Positions 41,501 to 55,000 of a stretch of DNA of 64,000 nucleotides are shown one piece after another. Under the pieces are notes generated by a model. The model was not told where the DNA came from and did no database searches. It worked only from the letters and a program-made list of their open reading frames with translations. The position numbers and the translations under genes are program-made. Origin of the DNA: Adiantum capillus-veneris (Eukaryota > Streptophyta > Polypodiopsida > Polypodiales > Pteridaceae). Where the stretch lies: NCBI GenBank assembly GCA_014529385.2, contig CM043958.1, positions 151,390,793-151,454,792 on the forward strand, given 5' to 3'. Numbering within the stretch: position 1 is the stretch's first letter; the number at the start of each line of letters is the position of its first letter.

Positions 41501-44500
41501 CTTTGATCTTCCGAGAACGCAGACAGGAAATGATGGTATTTGGACCATTATTTGCAGATTCAGCAAACAGGCTCATTTTATTCCTGTCAGGAAGAAGATA
41601 AAGCCAGATCAGATGGCACGCTTGTTTATGAGCAATATTTTCAAGTATCATGGCATGCCACAGTCGATTATTAGCGACCGTGATCCACGCATGACTAGTT
41701 TGTTCTGGAAAGGCTTGTTTGAGAATATGGGTACCACGCTCAAATTCTCTTCGTCATTTCATCCTCAAACAGATGGGCAGTCAGAAGAGGCAAATTCTAC
41801 TGTCCTAGATCTGCTGAAGTGCTATGTGTCAGAGCATAAAGGAAAGTGGGAGCAGTATTTGCCATTGGTGGAGTATGCATACAATAATACAGTGCATTCA
41901 TCAACTGGCAAGGCACCTTTTGAGATAGTTGAAGGTGGCAAGAAAATTCCTCCCATACTGCATACAAAGGATAAGATATTTGAAGCAGATAAGTATGTTC
42001 AAGACATGGATGAAATGTACAAGAAGGTCAAAGTGGCCTTAGAAAGAACTCAGGCAAAGCAAAAGAAAGCAGCTGATCGTCACCGTCGTGAAGTGGTATA
42101 TTCACTTGGTGATTGGGTGCTGCTACGGTTTGAAAAGGCAAGGTTAAAGAAGATGAAGGGCAAGGAAAGACTGTTTCCAAAGCTCAGCATGCGTTACTAT
42201 GGGCCTTTTCAAGTGTGCGACATAATCAGTGATGTTGCATATAGGCTGAAATTGCCTGACAGTTGGAAGATTCACAATGCGTTTCATGTGAGTCTTCTCA
42301 GACCCTATGTGGGTGATGTGCCAGAAGATATACCAGCTGAAGATCAGCCGGAAGTCGAGGAACTTGACGAAATCTTGGTCCCTGAACAGATTTTGGCACA
42401 CAAAGAAAGGAAAGTGAAAGGCAAGGTTGCTAGGCGTTACTTGGTAAAGTTCAGAAACTATCCACCAATGGATGCTAAGTGGATGGAAGAAGGTGAACTT
42501 GCAGAGTCACCAACTGTGTTATCACTCTACCTGGAAGCCTTCGATTTGCAACCTACCTTGACCCCTTGAGTTTCAAAGCTACATGGATTGTCAGTGTGAC
42601 AATGGCTTCTGAAACAAATGATGTACATGGTATTTAAAGTGAGCTCAAATGAAATACTTGTTACATGAATGTTAGAGCTGTACAGATTGTCAGTTTGGCA
42701 ATTGCTCTTATGGAATGTCCAAAAGTTTGATTAGTGCTATAGAAGTGAGTATTTCTTGTCAGTTTGTCAAGGATACAGTGATTGCTTCTATTGAAGAGTA
42801 CATGTGTAACTGCATTCTTAAACTGTCGGTTTGGATATGCTCGAAAGTGTTACGGGATCCAACGTGTACTATAAGACAGTGGCAAAATGTGCAGCTACCA
42901 TTTTGTCATTGGAAAGTTAGTGACTCAAAGCAATGGCAGAGTGCGAAGCTACCACTATGTCATTGGGACAGGGTTCACACGCAGGCAATACATGAGTCGA
43001 CGAGGTGTTGAATACACCAGGGTTGACAATGAGCATGTATGTGTCGTATATGTGTCGACAGGTGTTGACAGTAAGCATGTACGACATAGATGCAAACGAG
43101 GACGTTTGAGATTTCAGGAGGGGGGTATGTCACCAGCGTGTGACTACTATCTATCCTTTTTGTTGATTTCTTTCTTATTATCTATTTACTTTCACTTTTT
43201 GGAAACACCCCTCGGGAAATCTAACTGCCCTGCATTGCATAGCTAGTGTGGAACTGTCCAGAGGGAGTCCAGGCCTGAGGGCAAGAGAGCACTAAGGTTG
43301 GACAAGGACTATGGTTAGCCAAGTGGGGTCATTGACTAGCCAAAGTGGAATCCTTTGCTACAGAGGCTACATTTCAGTTCTGGATGTGGCCGCAGTGTAC
43401 AAAGAGGGTCGGATGACCTAGAAAGATACAATGGCAGCATCTCCTAAAATTTAGGGAACTGCTATTTTGGGACCTGAAAATGTCTTCGCGTCATTACGTG
43501 CAGTTTGACATGGGGATCATTTTGTTACTCTGTGGCCAAGTCAACAGAGGCTGCAGGTGAGATATTTTTAGACCCGAGGGTCTAAAGCGGGAAAATGCAC
43601 AAATGAGTGACACTTGGCACTCTGAGGCCAGTTTACTACTTATAGAGAAGGCAAAAACGTGATTTATAGCTGGGAGGCTCATTTTGCAAGTCTCTGTCAC
43701 AGGTTAAGAGCTATGGAGTGCTTGCTTTCCCTCTTATGCACAGTGCGGTGCCAGGAGTGATGCCCTGCACGCTACGCACTGCCCTCTCTCTCCCCTTTGG
43801 CAGTATGTTATGCCCCTCTAGTGGGCTTTTCATTTGACCAATGTACAGTTGTGTGGGTTCATGCGCGATTGCCGAGGCAAGAGCCTCTTGCACAGGTACT
43901 GGATTAGCTAGCGGCTAATCCCCCCGCAGGTACAGGTGAATTCGGAGAGGTTTCACGCCAGAAATCTCGTCCGATTCAAAGGGCAAGTAGCCCTACAGGT
44001 GCGGGAGCTCGAGGACTTGCTAGGGATGCGACCGGCACGCGGAACGGAGCCCGAAACAGTGAATTACAGCCTGCTGTGTATTTTTGCAGGTTTAGGGTTT
44101 TGGCCCTAAACGGACCCTAATACCCCCAGGAGGTTCGGGGACGCAAGGGGACCGCTGTACAGGCGATCTGGCGCATTTTCAGGGCTGAAAACAGAGAATT
44201 CAGCGTGCTGCAGATTCTCGCCAGGTTTTGCAAAGTGCCCGTATGCGTCGGGAAAGTCGGTCAATGCGTGGGAATACTGACCGTGAAGGGTTCTAGTACA
44301 GTTATGCTGCCGAAATCGGGCTGGAACAGTGGAAATTCAGCCGAGTTTGTGCGGGGCAGCTTGTAGGAACCACAGCGTTTATTCCCTCTTTTGAACAATA
44401 AAGAAATACCGAAAGGGGCGCCTAAGTTAGGGGCCAATCTGGTGTCCGTCTACTCATACAGGTGCAATCTAGCAGCCTGTATCCCTCTCCCCTTTGTTGT

Positions 44501-45921
44501 GTCTTGAAAGTACAGGTAAAATAGACGACTAATAATGGGTGAAAGCTAAATCAAGGTTTAAAGTAAAGTCTACCGCCCTTTTTGGATTGAACAGGCCGGT
44601 TTCAATGGTCCCATAGGTTTCACACCGTCATGCAGAGCGTCGCTCCAATATCACCACCCTTCCATCCTGGTAAAAAGCAATTTTCCCTTTTCCCTTGCCG
44701 CTCTAATTTCCGGCATTACCTCTTGCATATGAGCAATGTGCGAGAGGGTGAGGTCATCTCCAAGAAAGATGCCCGTCTTCTTTAGAGTCGGTCTCTTCTT
44801 CAAGAAGTCCTTCGCTTCCATGGAGGGGAAACGGAGTTTGAGTGCCCTTTCCTTCGAGGTTTCCCCCTTGCTCCCACTTTTCTTATTGCCCACTCTCTAA
44901 GCCCTCGTATGCATCTGCTCATTAATCTCCACCATAGTCATGAGTTCTTTGACCTCTTCATTCACATTATCTTGGTCTTTGAGGCCACATATCCTTATGT
45001 GTAAGGCCCGCGCACGTCTCTTTTGCTCCTCTTCTAGTGTTAGGTTAATGATGGTTGGTGTGGGGGTTATTTCCTTGCCATTTCCTTTCTTGACAATCTC
45101 GATCCATTTCTCGGCCTCTTCTGGTTTTTGTTGGGTCTTTGTGACGACATCTACCCCACGAGGTCTTCATTTCTGTTTGTTGCTCCTCACCTTCTTTGAT
45201 GGCCCGCACTTGTTCTTTAATCGTGTTAAGCTCTTCAACTACTGAGGGTTGAAGCACTCCCTCTTCGAGGACATTTTGCGATGGCACCTCTGCAAGCTCT
45301 TTCTTGAGTAGTGCGATTTTCTCATCTTGGGCCTCCACATGATCCTCAAGTGTATGTATCGTGCTTTCCTGTGCCGACACATGCTCGTCAAGTGCCTTTA
45401 TAGTACCTACGACATGGCGATTAATCTTGTTGAAGGACTCGCTCATTTCTTTCTTGCATTTTTGAATGGCATCCTCCATAGGATCATCCTTGCCATTTTG
45501 TTTCCTCATGATCGAAAGCCGCAAAAGGAGAGGGAGCCGAAGCGAATGAAGTGAGAAGAAGATAAAGGGAAAGGGAAGAGGGGGAAAAGTCACTTGGGTG
45601 GATATCCACTGCAAAAGCATGCACTCACATAATTGAAGCGAGGCATTAGCAAGGGGAGCGCGAGGGGGCGGCCCAACAAGGGGAGCGTGAGGGGGGCGGG
45701 GCATTAGCAAGGGGAGCGAGAGGGGGGGCAGGGCTACAGAGGGGGGAGTGCGAGAGGGCAGGGCAACAGGGCCGGGTGCGAGGGGGCCGGGCCTGCAGAG
45801 AGAGAGAGAGAGAGAGGGGGGGGGGGCGGGAGGGGTGGGTCTGCAGACTCCAGAGAGGGGGGGGGGGGGGGGGGGGGGAGGGGCGGGTCTGCAGACTCCA
45901 GAGAGAGGGGGGCGGGCCTGC

Positions 45922-46012
<91 letters not shown>

Positions 46013-49000
46013 AGAAGATCATCCTACTTGTCAGTGTTGTTCGATACAAGTGGAAGAGATGCTCCACCATTGTTGATCTGCCCACATGTACATTATGTAT
46101 GGCGTGTTGTCACGTGACACATGTAACAGACTTGGCACACTCCAAGTCAAGAATCAACCGCGACAGCACCAAATAACCACTTCAAAACAAGTCACAAATC
46201 ACAATAGATGTACACTGGCCCGGCGGAGTTCCGTGCCTAGAGATATTGGCCCCAAAGACTGGCGCCCCTTTCGGTATTTCTTTTTATATTAATCAATCAT
46301 CAAAGTACAAGAGAGCGGTTAGGGTTTCACTCTCAGACTCTACGTCCAGATGCTCTGAGAAGTGAGGCCCTCACCACTAATTTAAAGGTTACAAGGGATG
46401 CCGAAAAGCAGAGCCTTAAAAGCTTGTAAAATAAAAAGCAGTAGTTCTCTCTCTCTCTTAGAGAGCAAAATTCGCGTCGCTCATCATTTTCCTTTTTTTT
46501 TTTTTTTCGAGCTTCCGCGATTTCTAGAAATTAGGGTTTTTGGCAGAAATTAGGTTTGCAGGAATTTTAGGGTTTCTGTTGTACGTCATGTCATCACTTT
46601 GTGACATAACCCCCTCTTGAAAACATTGTAATCGACCGCGATTACGCCTGCAAAACCGACAAAAGCCATAAACCGTCTTAGCAGACACTGACTGTTAGTA
46701 CCTACGTACTAGAAACACACATCTAGCACATGTACAAAATCGACAGTCACATCACACGACATCACAGGACATCACCAGACATCACAGGACATCACATGAC
46801 ATTCAACATTCCTTCGGATCTTAGACCATGATTTATCGGCAATGTAGCTAGCAATCACATCTAGGTCCAATCGAGACCTCATCGATGTCCGATTGACTAA
46901 CCCCTATTGCAACCATGTCTATTCGAGATCAAGTAGACCAAAATGCAGGAGTCATTTCGTCTATCAGTTCCTGCACTCACAAGAAGTCAAGAACAAATCA
47001 GTATCATAATCAGGAATTCCATTTCATAAAGTCATCCAGCAGAATACTGTCAGCTCTTAGTATCCCTGAAGCTCAAAGAGACATCAATGACTTTAGTATC
47101 AAAATCAAGGCAGCTGTTGACAAAGGAGTGGAGTAACTCTCCTCTTGTGCATCCCACTGCACCAGATCTCCGGCCAAGCTGAATTCTGGGTTCCGTTGGA
47201 GTAGACTATGCTAAACCAAAGCATCGAGGTAAAGTTTCACAATCCGAGGAGTATCTGCTAGGTCCTCCTCGTCCATCCACTTCGCATCAAATGCAGGAAA
47301 GTTCTTGAATTTAACCAAGAACCGCCTTCGGACTTTACCTTTCTTCGTATCCGTATGTGCCAAAATCTGTTCAAGAACAAGGGTCTCCTCGTTTTCTTCC
47401 ACTGCGGGTTGAGCATCAGGCTCCCCATCATCAGGCACATCACCCTTAACAGGTGTCAAGAGACTCACATGCAATGCATTATGAATCCTCCAAGTATTTG
47501 GCAGTTTCAATCGGAAGGAGACATCATTTATCTTGTTAGTAATCTGGAAAGGTCCGTAGTATCGCATACTAAGCTTTGGAAAAAGCCTCTCCTTTCTCTT
47601 TTTCTTTCATAGGCGTGCCTTCTCAAAAGTAAGAGCACCCAATTATCCTCCTTCAGTTTCAAGTCGCGACGATGGCGATCCACTGCCTTTTTCTGTCGTT
47701 CTTGAGACTCTTGCAAAGTCTCGCGAACCTCGGCAAAAGCGGTATCCAAATCTCGCGAATATTCATCTGCTTCAAATGTCTAATCTTTCGTGCTCAGGAA
47801 GGATGGAACCTGGGTCTTCCCCGTCGAAGAGTGTATCGTGTTATTGTAGGCAAATTCCACCAAAGGTAAGTTCTTTTCCCATTAAGTCTTCTGATCCGAG
47901 ATACAAGACTTCAATAAATCTAAAATCACTGAATTGGCAATCTCAAATTGTCCGTCAGTCTGCAAGTGGAACGATGACGAGAACTGCAACCGCGTGCCAA
48001 TGTTCTCCCAAATTGCCTTCCAAAACAAACTCAGAAATCCGGGGTCTCTGTCGGAGACAATCGTCTCAGGCGTGCCATGTAATCGGAAAATCATCGTGAT
48101 CATTCTGTGTTCTCGGGAGATCAAAAATGAAATCCATTTCAATATTTTCCAAGGGGGCGGGTGGGTATGGGTAAAAGGGTGTAACAATCCCTGTGCCTTA
48201 TGCCTGTCAAACTTGACCTTCTGGCATACTGCGCACAACTCTTCCACGTCCTTTTTGAGTCACGGCCAAAAGAAGTATCTCTCTACCCCTTTCATGGTGG
48301 TAGCAATGCCGCGGTGACCCGTAAAAGGTGGACAGTGGCATTCAGTCATAACCTTATCCCTCAACGGCTGTGTAACGCACAACATAGTCTTTCTCATCAA
48401 GTAGCCTTCCCGAAGGGAGTATCCCGTTGCTGTCTCCCCATCCCGTATCCGTGTGAAAATATCTGCCAAATCTGTATCTGTGGCATACTGAGGGACCATA
48501 TCCTCGAAGCTCATATGATGTATCGCGGAAATAGCCAGAACCAACGGTTTCCCAGACATAGCATCTGCCACCAGATTCTTCTGTCCTTGCTCACATGGAC
48601 AATCTGGAAGTGGAACTGTGACGAGATGTTCGCCCACGGCATCTGCTTTTCCGAAAGCTGCTTCTGTGACAAGAAGTAGCGCAAACTCTGATGGTCTGTA
48701 AAGACAGTAAAATCCGCTCCGAGTAGGTAATGCCGCCATTGAGTAAGAGCATGGATAACCGCCAAAAGCTCTTTCTCATAGATCTGTGCTGTCATCTTCG
48801 GCCTAGAGAACAAACGGCTCTTGTAAGCTATGACATGGCCTTCTTGCATCAAGACCGCACCCAGACTACGACCACAAGCATCACAATATACTTCAAATGA
48901 CTTCTGCAAGTCCGACAAAGTCAAAATAGGTCCTGTAGTCAATTTCGCTTTCAATGTCCGAAAGGCAGTCACCTCTGTGGGTCCCCACGAAAAAGGTACT

Positions 49001-52000
49001 CCTTTCTGGGTGAAGGTATGCAAAGAGAAAGTTTGCAGAGGTTGCTATGATATGCACCATAGTATTGTGGATTCAGGTTCTAGGTTCTGTGTGGTCCATG
49101 TGACCACTACTTTGGCTGCTGTTTGGTATGAGCTTTTGCATACCGTGTGCAGCCAATGGGATTCTTCAGCATGCCTCTCTAGGGTAGTAGAGAGGAGACG
49201 ACATCAGTTTCTTCGACTATGGGCGCGTACTACAGTTCTTTTCAGTACGGATAGAGGCACGATCACGTGGCATTATGCCCCTCCGCAGTGGTTTATTCAT
49301 CATTCTCCTCTGTTTCCACCTTGATGTACATACAACCCTGCCACTGATCATCCAAAGTTTGTGCTTCTTCTAGCAGACAGGCTCTCTTGAGCATCTTTAG
49401 AGGTCTCTCGGGGGGGAGAGAGAGGGGGGAGGGAGGGAGGGAGAGAGAAATGAAATGAAATGTTATATTAACGTCTTCAAAAGGCCAAAGTGACCTATGA
49501 GACCAAAAAATTACAATGTGGTGGATCTGATACAAAGTCAGAGTAACAAAATGACAAAACAAATATACTATGGAATCGTGGACTGCTAGGTGTGAACGGG
49601 GCAGAGCAGCTAGCTGGGGTAGCTAAATCACAAGAGATCAAGCATCGGTCGTTGGCGGATCTCATCAATCTCCTCCATGGTCAGTAGTCTGGTTGGGCGT
49701 CGTGCATGTCGGGCCAAAGTGATCCGAATCCTCTGATGCAGCCTCCGTCGATGTTGTGTAGTCTCCCGCAATCGTGGGCGTCTGGATCTCCTCAGCTCGA
49801 TTGCTCGGTCGATCAATGTGCCTCTGGTGAGGCGACGAGCTCTTTTGTGGTAGTAGCTCCTCCGGGTGTCCAGTGTTTGCTCTAAAGAAGTCTGTGATGT
49901 GTCTCTGAGATTGGCTAGCCTCTCCTCTCACCAGGCTCTCTCTGTGTCGGCGCAGCTCGAGTAGAAACAAACCCAAGCATATCTGATCCTCGTACTGCAT
50001 GACTCTGGAGAGTGGTCCAAAGCCCTCTCTAAACAAGCAGTGGAAGCGGCCTCGTATCTCGTAGTAGACGGGGCAGCTTCATGTGTAGTGCAACTCTGTC
50101 TCTGGCTCCATGCCACACAGGGGGCATGTCGTGGCCTCCACTGGTACTCCACTGTATCTCCCAGTCTCGATCCGTAGTTGAGGTGAAGATGTGCGTATCT
50201 GGCCAATAGCACATCGTATCCCATGAGACAAGTGAGTGTCCATGTATCTGGACCTCGTCACAAAATCGTCCTCTGTAAGTTGGAGAAGACGCTCTTTGTA
50301 GAAAGCCACCTTCGTGCCCAACTCTTGTGCTGGCTGTATCCATGTCCTCCCGATGTCTAGCTGAGGCACGTCCTGTCGGATGAGCTTGGTGATCTCGGTG
50401 AAACCGGCCTGTTAACTTCAAAAAGGGCGGTAGACTTTAGACTTAAACCTTATTTGCTTTCACCCACTTAGTTCGTCGCCCACTTTACCTGTACTTTCAA
50501 GACACAACAAAGGGGAGAGGGATACAGGCTGCTAGATTGCCCCTTTCGGTATTTCTTTATTGTTTAATAGAGGGAATAAATGCCGTGGGTCCCTACAAGC
50601 TGCCCCGCACAAGCTTGGCTGAATTTCAACTTTTCCGGCACGATTTCGGCAGCATAATTGTATTAGGACCCTTCACAGTCAGTATTCCCATGCATTGAAT
50701 GACTTTCCCGACGCATATGGGCACTTTGCAAAACCTGGCGAGAATCTGCAGCACGCTGAATTCTCTGTTTTCAGCCCCCGAAAATGCGCCAGATCACCTG
50801 TACAGCGGTCCTCTCGCGTCCCCGAACCTCTTGGGGGTATTAGGGACCGTTTAGGGCCAAAACCCTAAACCTGCAAAAATACACAGCAGGCTGTAATTTA
50901 CTGTTTCGGGCTCCGTTTCGCGTGCCGGTCGCATCCGTAGCAAGTCCTCGAGCTCCCGCACTTGTAGGGCTACTTGCCCTTTGAATCGGACGAGATTTCT
51001 AGCGTGAAACCTCTCGGAATTCACCTGTACCTGCGGGGGATTAGCCGCTAGCTAATCCGGTACCTCTGCAAGAGGCTCTTGCCTCGGCAATCGCGCATGA
51101 AACCCACACAACTGTACATTGGTCAATTGAAAAGCCCACTAGAGGGGCATAACATACTGCCATAGGGGAGAGAGAGGGCAGTGCGTAGCGTGCAGGGCAT
51201 CACTCCTGGCACCGCACTGTACATAGGAGGGAAAGGAAGCACTCCATAGCTCTTAACCTGTGACAAAATTTGCAAATGAGCTTCTCCTCCCTTCAAATTC
51301 AGCGCCACTTCTTCATGCATGAGGAAAGTGCACAAAAATGTGCCACTTGGCACATTTACAGCCTATTTCCCGTTTCGGGGTTGCCGCCTAAAAATATCCC
51401 AACTGGTTGCCCAGTTGACTTCACGAGAGAGTAAGAAAATGTTTCCCTTGTCATTCCGGAGGTAATGATGCAAACACATTTTCAGGTCCCAAAATAGCAG
51501 TTCCCTAAATTTTAGGAGATGCTGCCATTGTATCTTTCTAGGTCATCTGACCCCCTATGTACACTGCAGCCACACCCAGAACTGAAATGTAGCCTCTGTA
51601 GCAAAGGATTCCACTTTGGCTAGTCAATGACCCCACTTTGGCTAACCACAGTCCTTGTCCAACCTTAGTGCTCTCTTACCCTCACACCTGGACTCCCTAT
51701 GCACAATTCCACACTAGCTATGCAATGCAAGGTAGTTAGATTTTCCGAGGGGTGTTTCCAAAAAGTGAAAGTAAATAAATAATAAGAAATAAATCAACAA
51801 AAAGGATAGATAGTAGTCACACGCTGGTCTTGGCGGATGAGCTTGGTGATCTCTGACTGTGTAAGAGTGAGAGATGGTGCATCCAATGAGTAATGGAATG
51901 GTGGCAGCTTGTCTATGCTAAACCTAGTGCCTGAAACCATGATGTCATCTCCCCATACCGGCATGTTGTATCTCCTTGTATGGCTAACTGTCGAGAGGAT

Positions 52001-55000
52001 TCAAGTGCTATGCGAGCATATCTGTTTCTAGGAAGTTCCCATGTGCGGTTTATGAAGGAGACTGATATGGTGAGTGCCTCCACCACTAGTGGGGGGGCCG
52101 CTAGCTCTGCTCGGATAATGGCTCGTGGTACTGATGCCTTGGCTCTAATGATCCGCGAGATCATAGAGACGAGAGGTTTCTGCATGTTACCCCATCCGTC
52201 TGTGCGACCCGGCCTCCCGTGGTGATCCAGTGATGGTCCCCATATCTCGGTTCCATAGAGCAATGCTGAAGCCACCAAGGTGTCAAAGAGCCAGAGCTTC
52301 GTCCGGGGCTCTTGAAATTGAGCCTGCGAACACATCCTCTCCAATCTACCCACGTACTCCACAGTCTCCTGGCCGTATGTGAATGTAGGTGCTAACCTTC
52401 TGATCCACCGTGGGGTGGTATTAAACACCATAACCTTGGTTTTACCAAGGGCTACAGACAAACCACTTGGGGATTTGGAGATCAACACTATGTCATCAGC
52501 ATATAACAAAAGTGGAATCCATGTCCCTGCCAACTGAGCACCTTTATCCCCATCGTTGTCAATGTGGTCAGAAATCTCATCCACATACATACCGAAAAGA
52601 GTAGGAGAGAGCGGGCAACCCTGCTTCACCCCAATAGTGGAGTGAACCAGTGTAGAAAGTCCCATCGGGTGCGTACATGCCCTACTACTGATCTGTACAA
52701 TGCCATGGTTTCCCAAATGAGTTCTGTGGGTACTCCCATTTCTTGTAGTTTGCGCATCATTCTAGCTTTGGATACGGTGTCGAAAGCTTTGCGGAAGTCC
52801 ACAAAGCTACAATAGATCCGTCTCCCATGAGATCTGCCTTCCTCGATGATGGCCTTGAGTGTCAGGATATGGTTAAGAGTAGAGAAGCCTCTCTTGAATC
52901 CTGCTTGCCCATTTGCACGTATTCCCTCCCCCTCTGCCCATCTACTCAGCTGTTGGTCTAGAATGGATGCATACAACTGTGCCAGTGTGTGCCCAATCAT
53001 AATAGTGCGATAATTCCCAGGCTCCATGGGGTCTCTCGATTTGAAGATAGGTACGATCGTAGATAGGCTTCAAGTGTCCGGTAGGCCCTCACACATGGCA
53101 CGGTTAAACATAACTGCTAGAAGCTCTGCTAGTAGGTCTTTGGCATGCATGAAATGCTCAGCGACTAGGCCGTCATGATCATATGCTCTCCCAGTCTTCA
53201 TCCTGTCAATAGCTTTCTTCACCATCTCAGCGGTGAAAAAGACACATGCGTGTGGGCATGGATCGGGGGGGTTGGGGAGGGGCGGCTGTCCAGGTACTGT
53301 GTACAAAGATGATGCGTACTGACCCCAGGTCTCTGCGGAGGAAATAGCAAGGGGGTAGGACTGCTCATGAAAAAGCCGCCACGCCTCACGCGAGTCCTGA
53401 CTCAAGAATAGCTGATATAGATCCTGCTCGAGTCGAGCCAAAAAAGCCCTCTTCTTCCGCCGCACCAGGCGTCGGAAGTCAATCTTTGATTGTCTGTGAG
53501 TGAGCTCCATGTCTGTGTGGGAAGCATGTAAAACCTCCCGCAACAGGAAATCTCTGTAGGCCGTTCAAGTTGGCCCATCCATGTGCAGTGCCCATGTCTA
53601 TCAGGTGTCGCCCATACTCAGTATATTCCACATCGTGTGATAGTCTGGAAAGGCTCGTCTCTGCAACATCTAGCTCTCTTAGCATCTCCTCTGAAGTATC
53701 ATAAAACACTGCCTGGTGATGGGCGGTCCTAGCATTGAAGTCCCCTAGGATGATAATATCACCATCCCTAGAGAACTCCCATATGTCATCATCCAAAATA
53801 GAGAAAGGGGATTGTCCTCTGGGTGATGCATAAACTGATGTACTCAGGGGAAAGTAGCAAATAGCTAGATAGAGGTACGTGCCTGTCTCTGCTTCCAGTC
53901 TCACCCACATGTACCTAGCCTGCTTGTCCCTGCGGGCTATGTGTATCAGTGCTTGCAGATCCTCTCTAAATAACACTGCCACTCCCCCCGAGCCCCGCCC
54001 TCTGTGCTCTGAGCGTGTCTACTGTCTGTAGGCTGTCTCCCACCTGTATCCACTGATGTGTGGCATGGATTGCCCAGGGGCCTAGTGTGTCTCAGAGTAA
54101 AAGATTATGTATTTTCCAGTAAAGCTATCCTTAAAAGCTCCCACATCAAGACGCATAGATCCATTGCAGTTCCAGGCAGCTACTTTGAGTGTGGTCCCAT
54201 AAGTCTCGCACCGTCATGTGGAGCGTCGCTCTAGTATTATTACTTTTTCGTCCCGGTAAAAAGGGATCTTGCCTTTTCCCCTTGCCGCTCTAATCTCCAA
54301 CATTACTTCCTGCATATGAGCGATCTGCGAGAGGGTGAGATCATTGCCGAGAAAGATGCCTGTCTCTTTAAGAGTTGGTCTTTTCTATAAGGACTTCTTC
54401 GCTTCCATGGAGGGAAAACGGAGGATGAGTCCTCTTTCTTTTGAGGTTTCTCCACTGCTTCCATTTTTCTTTATGTTGCCCACTCTCCATGTCCTTGTGT
54501 GCGTCGGCTCATGAATCCCCATCAAGGCTGTGAGTTCTTTCACTTCTTCGTCCACATTGCCTTTTGTCTCTAAGACCGCAAAGTCTCACATGTAAAGCGC
54601 GCACCCTTCTCCTTTTCTCCTCCTCAAGTGTCTGATTAATGATGATGTTGGGTGTGGACGTGGGCGTTATCTCCTTGCCTTTCCCTTTCTTGGCCACCTT
54701 GATCCATTTCGCGCCTTCTATTGAGTTTTGGTAAGAACATCCACCCAAGAAGTCGTCATTTCTTTGTGCCGTTGTTCTCCCTCTTTGATGGCCCGTACTT
54801 GCTCCTTGATCGTGTTGATTTCTTCGATTATTGAGGGTTGCAGTTCGCCCTCTTCTAGTGTGTTTCTTGATCGTGCTTCGGAGAGATCTTTCTTGAGTGA
54901 CGCGATCTCTTCCACTTGGGTCGTCACTCGGTCTTCCAGCGTGCTTATCTTGCTCTCTTCCAGCGTCCTTCGAGCATGGTTATTGCACCCCAGAGATTGC

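Larger units (their letters stand above)
35921..44604 (+). mobile_element. intact Ty3/gypsy chromovirus (8,684 bp), young insertion
   Basis: Two LTRs of equal length (1,477 bp each), target duplication ATGGT on both sides (35916-35920 and 44605-44609), primer-binding region, one uninterrupted gag-pol frame and a polypurine tract. By eye the LTRs differ at one base only (A at 37052, G at 44259). It lies in sense orientation within the clathrin intron and interrupts LINE-B. All parts needed for transposition appear present. Confidence 0.95.
32570..46009 (-). mobile_element. LINE-B, near full-length, split by the intact chromovirus
   Basis: Minus-strand order is 5' UTR with GC-rich repeats and TC tracts (46009-45510), ORF1 (45509-44651), the chromovirus with its target duplication (44609-35921), ORF2 (35908 down to about 33000), and the 3' UTR ending at 32570 next to (TC)n. 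The insertion lies between ORF1 and ORF2, 12 bp before the ORF2 ATG. LINE-C2 shows the same site unoccupied near 54191. Confidence 0.87.
46122..49030 (-). mobile_element. partial chromovirus, minus strand: 3' LTR plus Pol 3' half
   Basis: The 3' LTR (46606-46122) starts TGTCACAAAG and ends CAAGTCTGTTACA. Just before it on the minus strand is CAAGAGGGGGTTA, a polypurine tract. To the right lie a noncoding region (46607-47210) and decayed chromodomain, integrase and RNase H sequence (47211-49023). Similarity stops near 49030, so the 5' half is missing. The LTR belongs to family 2, also seen at 12025 and 19256. Confidence 0.78.

Noticed and set aside
45510-46085. N-terminal extension of the LINE-B ORF1 frame, rich in Leu-Ser and Pro
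   Set aside because: It is translation of the (TC)n and C-rich repeats in the 5' UTR, not a protein domain.
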